NCBI GenBank assembly: GCA_902826685.1
Contig: CADEFT010000042.1
Span: forward strand, 1-56,951
DNA length: 56,951 bases
Direction of reading: 5' to 3'
Origin: an uncultured Acidobacteriota bacterium
Lineage (GTDB): Bacteria > Acidobacteriota > Terriglobia > Bryobacterales > Bryobacteraceae
The notes beneath the pieces are model-generated. The model searched no databases and had not been told where the DNA came from. It worked only from the letters and a program-made list of their open reading frames with translations. The position numbers and the translations under genes were made by a program. Positions 14,952 through 23,700 of the stretch are shown piece by piece (positions within the stretch are counted from its first letter, which is position 1; every line of letters begins with the position of its first letter).

Positions 14952-16441
14952 TCCCGCGATCGGGTTTACGCGGCCGGCAGCAGCGTCCGAACCATCGGCG
15001 CAGTCCCCTGGTCGCCGCGAAACCTTCAAGAGACGTCTACCTCGAATTGGAGGATCACAGCTCGATCGAAAGGTCGGCGGTTCAGTTTTTCGGCACCAAG
15101 GGATCAGCAGACCCCCAATCGCAGGCGGCCAGGCTTGCCGATCAGTTCATCACCCAGAATCGTCCGCTGTTGGAGGCACTTGAGGTATCAGTCAGGCGGG
15201 ACTACGACGGCAACGACGTCCGCCTGCAAATCGAGTCGCATAGCGCCGTTGGAGCCGTTCCCCTCGTCTCTCCCTTTACGGCAAGGCCCGATTACGGTTT
15301 GGTTGTGCAACCCCGCTTTCCATGGCCGGGTATCGGGCCGATGCTGGCGGAAATGGGCTGGTTGGTCAGCCCCACACCGCTACGACTTCCCCTGCTGAAG
15401 CGATCAGAACGCCGGGTGCCGCCCTGGGTTCTATCGTTCATGGTGCTATCGCGGCTCAAAGCCTTGCTCGAACGTCTGGAACGCCGGTTTGAATTCACCG
15501 AGCAGCAGCGACTGGCTCCAAAGGGTACCGTGCTTTGGCAGCAATATGCCGTCCGCAACCTGGCGCGCGGGCAGTTTCTCGCCGTGCCGTGCGTGTTTCC
15601 GGATCTCCTCGACGATCGCCAACTCAAAGGGGCGATCCGTTTCACGATCGAGCGGCAACTCCAGTCTTTGGAGACCCAGCGAGAGCATGGGGCTTTCGTG
15701 CACAAGTTGATTGCACTTGCGGAATCCCTGCTGTTTCAAGTGCGGGCGGTTCCGGTGTGCCGTCCAACACCACGCGATATCGACGCCTGGCTTCGTCGGC
15801 CACTCCGCAGCGAAGTACTCGCTGACGGCCTTCAGGCCATCGACTGGACAGTTGACGAAAGAGGACTCGCCGGCTTGAGCGATTTGGATGGGATCCCGTG
15901 GACCATGCCGATGGAGCTCTTCTTCGAAGCATGGGTGGAGACGGTGCTTCGTGCGGTCGCGGTTCGCACTGGTGGCAACTTGCGCACTGGAAGGAAACGG
16001 GAGACGGTCTCCCCTTTGGCGTGGGAGCCGCCCTACGTCGGGTCTCAGAGATCCTTGATCCCTGACCTGGTCTTCGAACTCGATGGATGCACTCTGATCG
16101 TCGATGCCAAATACAAGCGGCATTGGGAGGAACTTCAGCAGGGCCGATGGACCACGAAAGAGGACGTTCTGCGCGAAGAGCACCGCCAAGACCTACTGCA
16201 AATCCTCGCCTATGCAAACCTGGCGGAAGCCCCTTTGGTCGTCTGCTGCCTGGTCTACCCGTGTTCGACTGCAACCTGGGAATCTCTTCGTCAACGACGA
16301 CGCTTGTTCCACAAGGCTGAGATGTTCGCAAGGTCGCGCCGCATCCTCGTCTGGCTCACGGCGGTACCTATGCGCGCCGCGGCGGATGTCATCGCCTCCC
16401 CGATCGTCGATGAGATTCGTTCTATACGAACAGCGTCTTGA
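14933..16441 (+). CDS. McrC-like PD-(D/E)XK endonuclease subunit
   Basis: 502 residues. The C-terminal third has the McrC nuclease core: MELFFEAWVE helix, then IPDLVFEL with Asp378, and IVDAKYK with Asp391 and Lys393, a complete PD-(D/E)XK set. The N-terminal 300 residues are the McrB-contacting part and are divergent. ATG 14933 overlaps the mcrB-like gene by 19 bp, so the pair is coupled. By analogy this is a type IV system that attacks modified foreign DNA. It ends 7 bp before the convergent nuoI stop. Confidence 0.87.
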   Translation: MAPQSLIPRSGLRGRQQRPNHRRSPLVAAKPSRDVYLELEDHSSIERSAVQFFGTKGSADPQSQAARLADQFITQNRPLLEALEVSVRRDYDGNDVRLQIESHSAVGAVPLVSPFTARPDYGLVVQPRFPWPGIGPMLAEMGWLVSPTPLRLPLLKRSERRVPPWVLSFMVLSRLKALLERLERRFEFTEQQRLAPKGTVLWQQYAVRNLARGQFLAVPCVFPDLLDDRQLKGAIRFTIERQLQSLETQREHGAFVHKLIALAESLLFQVRAVPVCRPTPRDIDAWLRRPLRSEVLADGLQAIDWTVDERGLAGLSDLDGIPWTMPMELFFEAWVETVLRAVAVRTGGNLRTGRKRETVSPLAWEPPYVGSQRSLIPDLVFELDGCTLIVDAKYKRHWEELQQGRWTTKEDVLREEHRQDLLQILAYANLAEAPLVVCCLVYPCSTATWESLRQRRRLFHKAEMFARSRRILVWLTAVPMRAAADVIASPIVDEIRSIRTAS

Positions 16442-16448
16442 TGCGCGC

Positions 16449-16952
16449 TCAGTGCCCGCCGGCCGAAGCCGGCACCGGCGCCGCAATCACCGGAGCCTTC
16501 ATTCCCGGCTCCAGCGGCACCAGCATGTCTTCCTTGCGCATCACCAGCGTCGACGTGTTGTAGCTCGCCAGTTCGAACCCGTGGCCATGGGTGATGGCGT
16601 CGGTGGGGCAGGCCTCGACGCAATAGCCGCAGAAGATGCACCGGTTGTAATCGATGTTGTAGACCGTGGCGTAGCGTTCGCCGCCGCTGATGCGCGTCTT
16701 CTCCGTATTCTCCGCCGCTTCGATATAAATGCAGTCGGAAGGGCAGGCCGCCGCGCACAGGAAGCAGGCGACGCACTTCTCCATTCCGTTTTCATCGCGC
16801 TGCAGGACGTGCTTGCCGCGGAACCGCTCCTGAAACTGTGCCGGGCCGTCGGGATAGTCTTCGGTAATGGTGGGCTGGAACATTTCCCGCAAGGTGATGC
16901 TCATGCCTTTGGCGATTGCCGCCGCCGAACCCAGAATCTCCTGAATCTTCAT
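16449..16952 (-). CDS. nuoI: NADH-quinone oxidoreductase subunit I (isolated gene)
   Basis: 167 residues, with two 4Fe-4S ferredoxin motifs: CVACFLCAAACP (near 60) and CIFCGYCVEACP (near 105). The N-terminal helix and the FRGKHVLQRDENG lead match NuoI of complex I, which passes electrons through clusters N6a and N6b. The tail ends in a Pro/Ala-rich stretch. No other nuo gene lies nearby, so the gene is separated from its usual operon. A related hydrogenase ferredoxin subunit is the main alternative. Confidence 0.88.
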   Translation of the reverse strand: MKIQEILGSAAAIAKGMSITLREMFQPTITEDYPDGPAQFQERFRGKHVLQRDENGMEKCVACFLCAAACPSDCIYIEAAENTEKTRISGGERYATVYNIDYNRCIFCGYCVEACPTDAITHGHGFELASYNTSTLVMRKEDMLVPLEPGMKAPVIAAPVPASAGGH

Positions 16953-17010
16953 GCTTGCCTTATCTCTTCAGATTCGCTCAAGTCCACACGGGACGTCAAT
17001 TTTTCGAACC

Positions 17011-17442
17011 TCAGCCGGGACGCCATAGCGGCACCTGTTCGCCGGGTCCGAACAGCATGTCCACACCCGCGCGGCGCGCCAGCGCTTCCATCTCCGTCTT
17101 CGAAAATCCTTCCCAGGCGTGCGAAATGGCTCCGCCGGGCTCCACTTGAAAGGCCGATGGCACCTGCCGGATGCCGAAGCCGTTCGAAGCCGGATAGCCG
17201 TTCGCCTTCTCATCGAGCCGCGTCTCGAGCGTCACTCCGAAGGAGCGGTGGAACGCAGCCGTCGCTTTCGCGTCGTCCTGCGACACCGCGACAATCCGGA
17301 TGCGGCCGTTCGACTTCAGCCGCTCGAGAATCGGCAGCGTCAGTTGGCACACCGGGCAGCTCACCTTGAAGAATACGATCAGCGCCGGCCCGGCTTCGGC
17401 CAGTTCGCGGAAGTAAGGCGCTTTCGCCGCGGCGTCCAGCAT
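17011..17442 (-). CDS. Thioredoxin-fold redox protein (TlpA/AhpC-like)
   Basis: 143 residues from ATG 17442; this start is chosen because it overlaps the STAS stop as TGATG and gives a compact thioredoxin fold. The active-site pair is in FFKVSCPVCQLTLPIL (CPVC). The cis-Pro segment is QVPSAFQVEP. No signal peptide is seen, so it is probably cytoplasmic. It sits last in the uvrC-STAS set. The substrate is unknown. Confidence 0.8.
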   Translation of the reverse strand: MLDAAAKAPYFRELAEAGPALIVFFKVSCPVCQLTLPILERLKSNGRIRIVAVSQDDAKATAAFHRSFGVTLETRLDEKANGYPASNGFGIRQVPSAFQVEPGGAISHAWEGFSKTEMEALARRAGVDMLFGPGEQVPLWRPG

Positions 17443-17852
17443 CAGGAACCTGGCTCCTTCTGCTGGCGCAGGAACTCCAGGATATCGAAGCGGCGGATCT
17501 CGCGCGCCGGAAAAAAGCTGTTGACCGCCTGCTGTTCCTCGTCGAAGCATTCAAAGACCGTGGTGAGCTTGGTGAGCACCAGCAGTTCCACGTTGCGCCG
17601 GTTCAGGTTTAGCAGTTTGAGCGCGCCGCCGCTTTTCTTGGCGCTGGTGAAGCAGATCACCATGGAACCCAGGCCCGAACTGTCGATGTAATCCACTTCC
17701 TGGAGATTGAACACGATCTTCGTCTTGGCGCCGGCGATCAGGCCCGCCACCTTCTCGCGCAGCAGCGTCATCGAGTCGCCCGCCACCAGGCGTCCTCTCA
17801 AGTCGAGGATGACGATGCCTTCTCTTTCCCGTTCTGTCAGTTCCAGATCCAT
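17442..17852 (-). CDS. STAS-domain anti-sigma factor antagonist
   Basis: 136 residues. The STAS fold of the SpoIIAA/RsbV type is evident: GIVILDLRGRLVAGDS, then KIVFNLQEVDYIDSSGLGSMV, with the phosphorylatable serine at 58 or 59. The C-terminal 35 residues extend beyond the usual domain. Such proteins bind an anti-sigma kinase when unphosphorylated and free a sigma factor. No partner kinase or phosphatase gene is in the window. It begins 8 bp after the uvrC stop. Confidence 0.88.
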   Translation of the reverse strand: MDLELTEREREGIVILDLRGRLVAGDSMTLLREKVAGLIAGAKTKIVFNLQEVDYIDSSGLGSMVICFTSAKKSGGALKLLNLNRRNVELLVLTKLTTVFECFDEEQQAVNSFFPAREIRRFDILEFLRQQKEPGS

Positions 17853-17860
17853 GGAATCGG

Positions 17861-19675
17861 CTATTGTACCTGTTCAGCGGCGGCAGCGCTCCAATAATCC
17901 TTTAAACGCCGGGCGGCTGCGCGGCCGCTTATCTTCATGATGTCGCTCTCGGTGGCGGCGCGCAAACGCTCCAGACTGCCGAAATGTTTCAGCAGCTTCT
18001 CCACCGTCTTCGGTCCCACGCCTGGAACGTCCAGCAACTCGGTCCGCAGACGGCTGGAATCGCGGCGGTTGCGATGGAACGTGACGGCGAACCGGTGCGC
18101 CTCGTCGCGAATCATCTGGACCAGGTGCAGCACGGGTGAGAAGCGGTCGAGGATGATGGGCTCGCTCTCCTGGCCCAAAACATAGATCCATTCCTCGCGC
18201 TTGGCGATCGATGCCAGCGGCTGGTTGATGATGCCGATCGCTTCCAGCGCTCCGGCCGCGGCGTGCAATTGCCCCAGGCCGCCATCCACCAGCACCAGGC
18301 CCGGCATGGGCGCATTCTCTTCCTTCAGGCGCGCGTAGCGGCGCGTGATCACCTCACGCATGGAAGCGAAGTCGTCATTGCCCTCCACGGTGCGGATGAT
18401 GAATTTCCGGTAGTCGGCCTTCTTCATCCGCCCCCGCTCCCATACCACCATGCTGGCCACTTTGTCGGTGCCCTGAATGTGGGAGATGTCGAAACATTCC
18501 ACGCGCTCGATGGGCCGGTCGAGATTCAGCGACTCCTGCAGCGCCGTCTGAATCGCCTCCGACGAGGGTTTCATCACGCGGAAGCGCAGATCGAAGCTGT
18601 GCTTGGCATTGGTCTCGGCGAGGTTCAGCATGGCCTTCTTCTGGCCGCGCTGCGGCGTGGAAATGATCACTTTGCGTCCGCGCCGCTCGCTCAGCAGTTC
18701 TTCCATTACCTCGCGATCCTCGAAATCCACTGGCACGTGGATCAGGCCCGGCACGTATTTCTGATCGAGGTAAAGCTGCAGCAGCAGATCCTGAAAAAAT
18801 TCCGAGGGCTGGAAATCGGCGCGGTCTTCCCAGAAAAATTCTCTCCGGTCGACGATGCGGCCGCCGCGCAGGTGGAACAGGTTCACGGCTACCAGTGGCG
18901 GCTCGGCGTAGTAGGCGAGGATGTCGGTGTCGTCGCCATCGGCCGATGCCATCTTCTGCCGCTGCTCCAACTCCTCGACGGTGGCGATCAGATCGCGAAG
19001 GGCGCCCGCTTCCTCAAACCGCATGTCCTCGGAGGCGGCGCTCATCCGCTCGCGCAGTTCCGAGAGCAACTGCCCGCGGCGGCCTTCGAGAAAATGCGTC
19101 ACGTCGCGCACCGCTTCGCCATAACGCTCTTCGGTAACCAGTCCCTTCACGCACGGACCCAGGCAGCGGTGGATGTGATATTCCAGGCAGGGGTGCGTAT
19201 GCTCGCGGGTCAGGTCCACGCGGCACGAAGGTACCTTGAAGTGGCGATGGATGAAGTTCACCAGCCGGTGCGCCAGGTTGCCCGGAAAATAGGGACCGCA
19301 AAACGTCGACCCATCCTTCACCAGGCGCCGCGTCACGTAAACGCGCGGATGCTTCTCGTTGGTGATCTGAATGTAGGGATAAGTCTTGTCGTCGCGCAAC
19401 AGAATGTTGAAGCGCGGCTTGTACCGCTTGATCAGGTTGTTCTCAAGCGCCAGCGCTTCTTTTTCGTTGTCGACCAGGATGTAGTCGACATCCGAGGCCA
19501 CCGAGATCAGCGTGCCCGTCTTCGAATCGGCCAGCCGGTCGTCATTGAAATAGCTGCGCACCCGGCTGCGCAGATTTTTCGCCTTGCCGACATAGATCAC
19601 CGCGCCGGTGCCGTCTTTATAAAGGTAGACGCCCGGCTGCTGCGGAAGCTGGCTGACTCGTTCGTTCAGATCCAT
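17861..19675 (-). CDS. uvrC: Excinuclease ABC subunit C
   Basis: 604 residues. UvrC makes the two incisions in nucleotide excision repair after UvrAB find damage. The N-terminal GIY-YIG nuclease is at about 13-90 (PGVYLYKD, IYVGKAKNLRSRV). The Cys-rich CLEYHIHRCLGPC lies near 165-180, the UVR motif near 205-240, the RNase H-like C-nuclease with FDISHIQG and VDGGLGQL at about 385-450, and the tandem HhH near the end (LLDVPGVGPKTVEKLLKHFGS). Full length and apparently intact. Confidence 0.97.
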   Translation of the reverse strand: MDLNERVSQLPQQPGVYLYKDGTGAVIYVGKAKNLRSRVRSYFNDDRLADSKTGTLISVASDVDYILVDNEKEALALENNLIKRYKPRFNILLRDDKTYPYIQITNEKHPRVYVTRRLVKDGSTFCGPYFPGNLAHRLVNFIHRHFKVPSCRVDLTREHTHPCLEYHIHRCLGPCVKGLVTEERYGEAVRDVTHFLEGRRGQLLSELRERMSAASEDMRFEEAGALRDLIATVEELEQRQKMASADGDDTDILAYYAEPPLVAVNLFHLRGGRIVDRREFFWEDRADFQPSEFFQDLLLQLYLDQKYVPGLIHVPVDFEDREVMEELLSERRGRKVIISTPQRGQKKAMLNLAETNAKHSFDLRFRVMKPSSEAIQTALQESLNLDRPIERVECFDISHIQGTDKVASMVVWERGRMKKADYRKFIIRTVEGNDDFASMREVITRRYARLKEENAPMPGLVLVDGGLGQLHAAAGALEAIGIINQPLASIAKREEWIYVLGQESEPIILDRFSPVLHLVQMIRDEAHRFAVTFHRNRRDSSRLRTELLDVPGVGPKTVEKLLKHFGSLERLRAATESDIMKISGRAAARRLKDYWSAAAAEQVQ

Positions 19676-19711
19676 TGCGGCGGGTGGGCACCTTCATTGT
19701 CTCAGACCGGG

Positions 19712-19719
19712 ATTATACT
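19712..19719. promoter_or_regulatory. Overlapping divergent -10-like elements, uvrC / TPR gene
   Basis: Within GATTATACTC (19711-19720) the minus strand reads TATAAT, 36 nt before the uvrC ATG, and the plus strand reads TATACT, 7 nt before the GTG of the TPR gene at 19727. The two would compete for polymerase. No strong -35 boxes are visible. Confidence 0.4.
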
Positions 19720-19726
19720 CAAGGGT

Positions 19727-20095
19727 GTGAAGCGCCTTCTTCCAGCCTTGCTGCTTTCGATCGCGCTGGCCGCGCAGGATCCGAAACCCCAGGAGCCGCC
19801 CGAGGAAGACGAATCGCTAAAGACCAAAGAGTACGGCTTCAATCCGCTGCAGGCGGCCAAGGAAGTGAAGATCGGTCTTTACTACGCCAAGAAGGGCAAG
19901 AATGCCGCCGCCGCCCGGCGGTTCGAGGAGGCGTTGAAGTGGGATCCGGGTTCGGCCGAAGCGTGGCTGGCGCTCGGCGAGCTGCGCGAGAAGATGAAGG
20001 ATGCGGCAGCCGCCAAAGAGGCCTACGCCAAATACCTGGAAGTGGCCCCCGACGCCAAAAACGCCGCCGCCATTCGTAAGAAAATAGGCAAATAA
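19727..20095 (+). CDS. Small exported TPR protein
   Basis: 122 residues from GTG 19727, chosen because it starts a clear signal peptide (VKRLLPALLLSIALAAQ). The mature part opens with an acidic, Pro-rich linker, then about two TPR-type helical pairs (AAAARRFEEALKWDPGSAEA; DAAAAKEAYAKYLEVAPDA). TPR repeats mediate protein contacts. A longer in-frame reading to the left lies antisense to uvrC and is not real. It lies just upstream of another exported TPR gene and the TamB-Omp85 fusion, so an envelope role is likely. Confidence 0.8.
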   Translation: MKRLLPALLLSIALAAQDPKPQEPPEEDESLKTKEYGFNPLQAAKEVKIGLYYAKKGKNAAAARRFEEALKWDPGSAEAWLALGELREKMKDAAAAKEAYAKYLEVAPDAKNAAAIRKKIGK

Positions 20096-20148
20096 ACCGC
20101 GTGAAACAGGATCGCGCCGGTACACGTCTACTACAGCGAGGGGACACC

Positions 20149-20739
20149 ATGCGCTATAAGCTGATCGCACTCACCACGCTGGCTTCGCTCGCCTTTGGCG
20201 CCGATTTGCAAAAAGGCATTGAGCTTTACAATTCGAAGAATTACGGCGAGGCTGTCGCCGCTTTGAACGATGTGGTGAAGGAAGAGCCGGAGAACGCCGA
20301 TGCGCACGCCTGGCTGGGCCTCAGCCTGCTGGGCGAAAAGAAAACCTCCGAGGCACAGAAAGAATTTCAGAAGGCCGCCGAACTCGATCCGAAATCCGAC
20401 CGCGCCAAGGTCGGTCTGGCTCGCGTCTATATCGAGCAGAAGAGCTACGACAAGGCCAAGGATGCGCTGTCCGGCGCCGGTTCCGATAACGCCGACGTTC
20501 CCTACTACCAGGGCGTCGCCAGCCTCGGCAAGAAGCAGTATGCCGAGGCGGCTAAACAGCTTGAGAAAGCGCTGGAGCTGAATCCGGGTAATGACTACGC
20601 GCACTACTATCTCGGCGTGGCCTACAGCTCGCTCAAACGGCCCGACAAGATGGTCGATCACTTTGAGACTTTTCTGAAGCGTCAGCCCGACGCGCCGGAA
20701 GCCGAAAAGGTGCAATCGGTTCTGCGCGCGGTCCGGTAA
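20149..20739 (+). CDS. Exported TPR-repeat protein
   Basis: 196 residues from ATG 20149, preceded by GAGGGGACACC; this start begins a signal peptide (MRYKLIALTTLASLAFGA). An upstream ATG at 20101 would put 16 charged residues before it and is less likely. The rest is five or so TPR units, for example NYGEAVAALNDVVKEEPENA and QYAEAAKQLEKALELNPGND. It ends 12 bp before the TamB-Omp85 fusion gene, suggesting a periplasmic helper in outer membrane assembly; that is inference from position. Confidence 0.85.
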   Translation: MRYKLIALTTLASLAFGADLQKGIELYNSKNYGEAVAALNDVVKEEPENADAHAWLGLSLLGEKKTSEAQKEFQKAAELDPKSDRAKVGLARVYIEQKSYDKAKDALSGAGSDNADVPYYQGVASLGKKQYAEAAKQLEKALELNPGNDYAHYYLGVAYSSLKRPDKMVDHFETFLKRQPDAPEAEKVQSVLRAVR

Positions 20740-20751
20740 GCTGAGTACCGG

Positions 20752-23700
20752 GTGGGCCTACGAACCTGGAAGCGAATTGCCATTGCCGCCGCGGGGGTGA
20801 TTGTCCTCATCCTCGCGGCGCTGTTTCTAGCGCATACCGCTCCCGTCCGCCGCTACATCCTGAAGCAACTCGAAAGCGCCCTGCACGCCGAGGCTCTCGA
20901 CTATAACCTTTTCGCCGGCACGGCGCGGCTGAAAGGTGTCAGAGTCCCCGGCAATCCGAACCTTGCCAGCGCCGATGAGATTGCCGTCGTTTTCTCCCCC
21001 TGGTCGCTGCTATCCGGGAAGCCGCGCGTCGCCGAAGTGCGGATTCCCAACCTCACCCTGCACTATTTCAAGGATCCAGGCGGGCGCGACAATCTGCCCC
21101 CAGCCAAACCGGATGGGGCCGAGTCCGATCCGGACGCCTTTCACATCGACCGGTTGAGCGTGGGTGCGTCGGTACGCTATGACGACCGCGCCGCCGGCGC
21201 CCTGGCCGATCTCAACGCCTGCAAGGTCGAAGCGCGCGACGTCACGCCTGTCAATATCGCGGAACTTCGCCTGACCTGCGGGCCGTCTTCGGTCCGCTAT
21301 CAGGACCGGAATCTCGCGCTCGATTCGTTGGCTTTGAACGGCTCGCGGGCCAGGGACGATTTCCGCATCGCCGCCTTCGATCTGCGCTCGGGCGCCTCCA
21401 CGGTTTCCGTAAGCGGCACCGTGGGAAGCGGCTCCCGCGCCGATCTGACGGTCCGCGCTCACGTCGAGTCGCATCCGCTGGTGCCGGTGGAAGGAACGGC
21501 GGACGCCACGGTACGGTTGACCGGCACTCTGCCGCAACCGGCCATCGAAATCGCCCAAGCCACCATCCAGTCGCCGTACGGGCGGCTGGAAGCGCAAGCG
21601 GCGGTGAGCCTGGAGGAGCGCAACCCAACCAAGGGGCGCGCGACGTTTAGCCAGGTCGATGTGACGCGGCTGGCGCGCGAGTTTAAGGCGCCCGTGCCCA
21701 TCGGAGCGCGCGCTTCGGGCGATGCCACTTTTGAATTTCCCGGCCTCGCCTATGAGCGTGGCACGGCACACGCCAACGTATCGCTTACGCCGGTGGCCGT
21801 GGGCACTCCGGTGGAAGGCCAGTTTACGCTCGACGCCGCCAACGGGTCCTACCGGCTCACCGCCCGGAACGCCCGCGCCATGGGAGTGCAGCTCGACGGC
21901 GCGATTCAGGCCGCTCGCGATGGCGCGCTTTCGGGTACCGCCGCGCTCTTGGTCCCCGATCTGAACAAGACCCCCGCCGCCATCGCCGGCACGGGCAAAG
22001 CGGATCTGACCTTCGGCGGCACCATCGGCAATCCATCCGCTTCCGCGGCTGCCACGGTCGAACATTCGGGGCTGACGTTGCGCGCGCAGGTAGAAGCTTC
22101 CAAGACCGCCGCCGAGGTGCGGCACGCCGAACTCACCTACAAGGACCGGGTGGTTGCCACCGCCTCCGGCCAATTGAACCCGCTGCGCATCGATGCGCGG
22201 GCCGATCAGGTACCTCTGCCTTTGCTGCTTGAAATGGCGGGCCTCGTCTATCCGGTGGAAGGCAGCCTCAGCGGCACCTTCCAGGCGGCGGCCGATTCCG
22301 GTACGGGCCGCCTTTCGATCGCGGGCCTGCGCGCTTATGAAGAGATGATGGGCGAGTTCACCGCCGATGTCGCGCTGCAGGGCAAGACCGTGCGGGTTTC
22401 GAACGCCGTTCTCATCAAACCGGCCGGCGGCGAATTACGCGCGGATGGCTCATATAACCTCGACGACACGTCTTTCCGCTTCTCCTCCAAAGGCACCGGA
22501 CTGCTGGTGGAAGCGCTGCGATTGCCTTCCGGTATCGCCCACGCCAAGGCGTCGTTTACCGCGGAAGGCGAAGGCAGCCGCTCCGCCCGCCAGGTGGATG
22601 CCACCTTTGACGTGACCGAAGCGCGCTGGAACGATACGATTATCGGAACCGCTCAGGGCAAAGCCACGCTGCTGAACGACGGCGTCAATGCCAGCCTCGG
22701 CCTGCCCGATTTTGGCGCCACCACGCAGTTGCGCGTCAGCCTGGATCCGCCCTATGCCGCGGGCATCGAAGCGCAGTTGGTCAACACCGTCCTGCGCGAT
22801 CTACCGGTGGAGGCGACGGTTACCGCCAGTCTTTCGGCCACCGGCAATCTCCAGAACTGGCAGGATGGCGAGGCCAAGGGCGAGATCACCGCCGTGCGGT
22901 TGAAACGGGGTGAGGCCGCCGCCGCCAGCAACACTCCGGCTCCCTTCTCGCTCGCCCGGCGCACACTCAGCCTGCAGCCATTCACGCTTTTGAGCGGCAG
23001 CTCCTCCATCACTTTGAGCGGTACCGCGCCCGTGGCCGCCGGAGCGCCGCCCGCCGATGTGCGCCTGCAAGCCAATCTCACCGCCGCGGACGCCAAGACA
23101 TTTCTGGCCGCTTTCGGAACGGAGGCGCCGCCGGAGGTGGAAGGCGCCGCGGCGCTCGATCTCGCTCTGCGCGGAGAGTGGAAGAAGTTCGTCCCGCAGG
23201 GCGAGTTGACCATCCGCGATGGCGCCTATCGCGACCTGCGCGGCGTCACCGCCACCTTCACCGTTACACCGCAATCGATCGGCATGCCGACCCTCTCGGC
23301 AACCTGGCACCAGGCGCCCATCGAAGGCAAGGGTGTCGTTCCGCTGTCGCTGATCGCGCCCGAAGGGTGGCTCGCCACCGAGCCCGCCACCGCGCCCGGA
23401 CGCGTGCAGGTGAGCTGGAAGAATCTGGACCTGGCAACGGTGCTGCGCGAGCAGAACGAGAAGCTGGGCGGTACTTCGGGCGGAGAAGCCGATATCGAGA
23501 TTCGCGGCCTCAATCTGCGCGGCATCGGCGGCACCCTGACGCTCAATCCGCTCGACCTGCGGATGGGCGAGATCGGGTTCGCTCTCGAACAACCGGCCCG
23601 CCTCACTCTGAGGCAAGGCGTGGCCCATCTCGATCAGTTCAACCTCAAGGGTACGGCGGGCAACCTGTCGCTGAAGGGCGACGCGGGCCTGACCGCGCCG

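Noticed and set aside
18263..19726. Plus-strand extension of the small TPR gene, antisense to uvrC
   Set aside because: Only the part from GTG 19727 has a signal peptide and TPR content; the rest mirrors uvrC codons.
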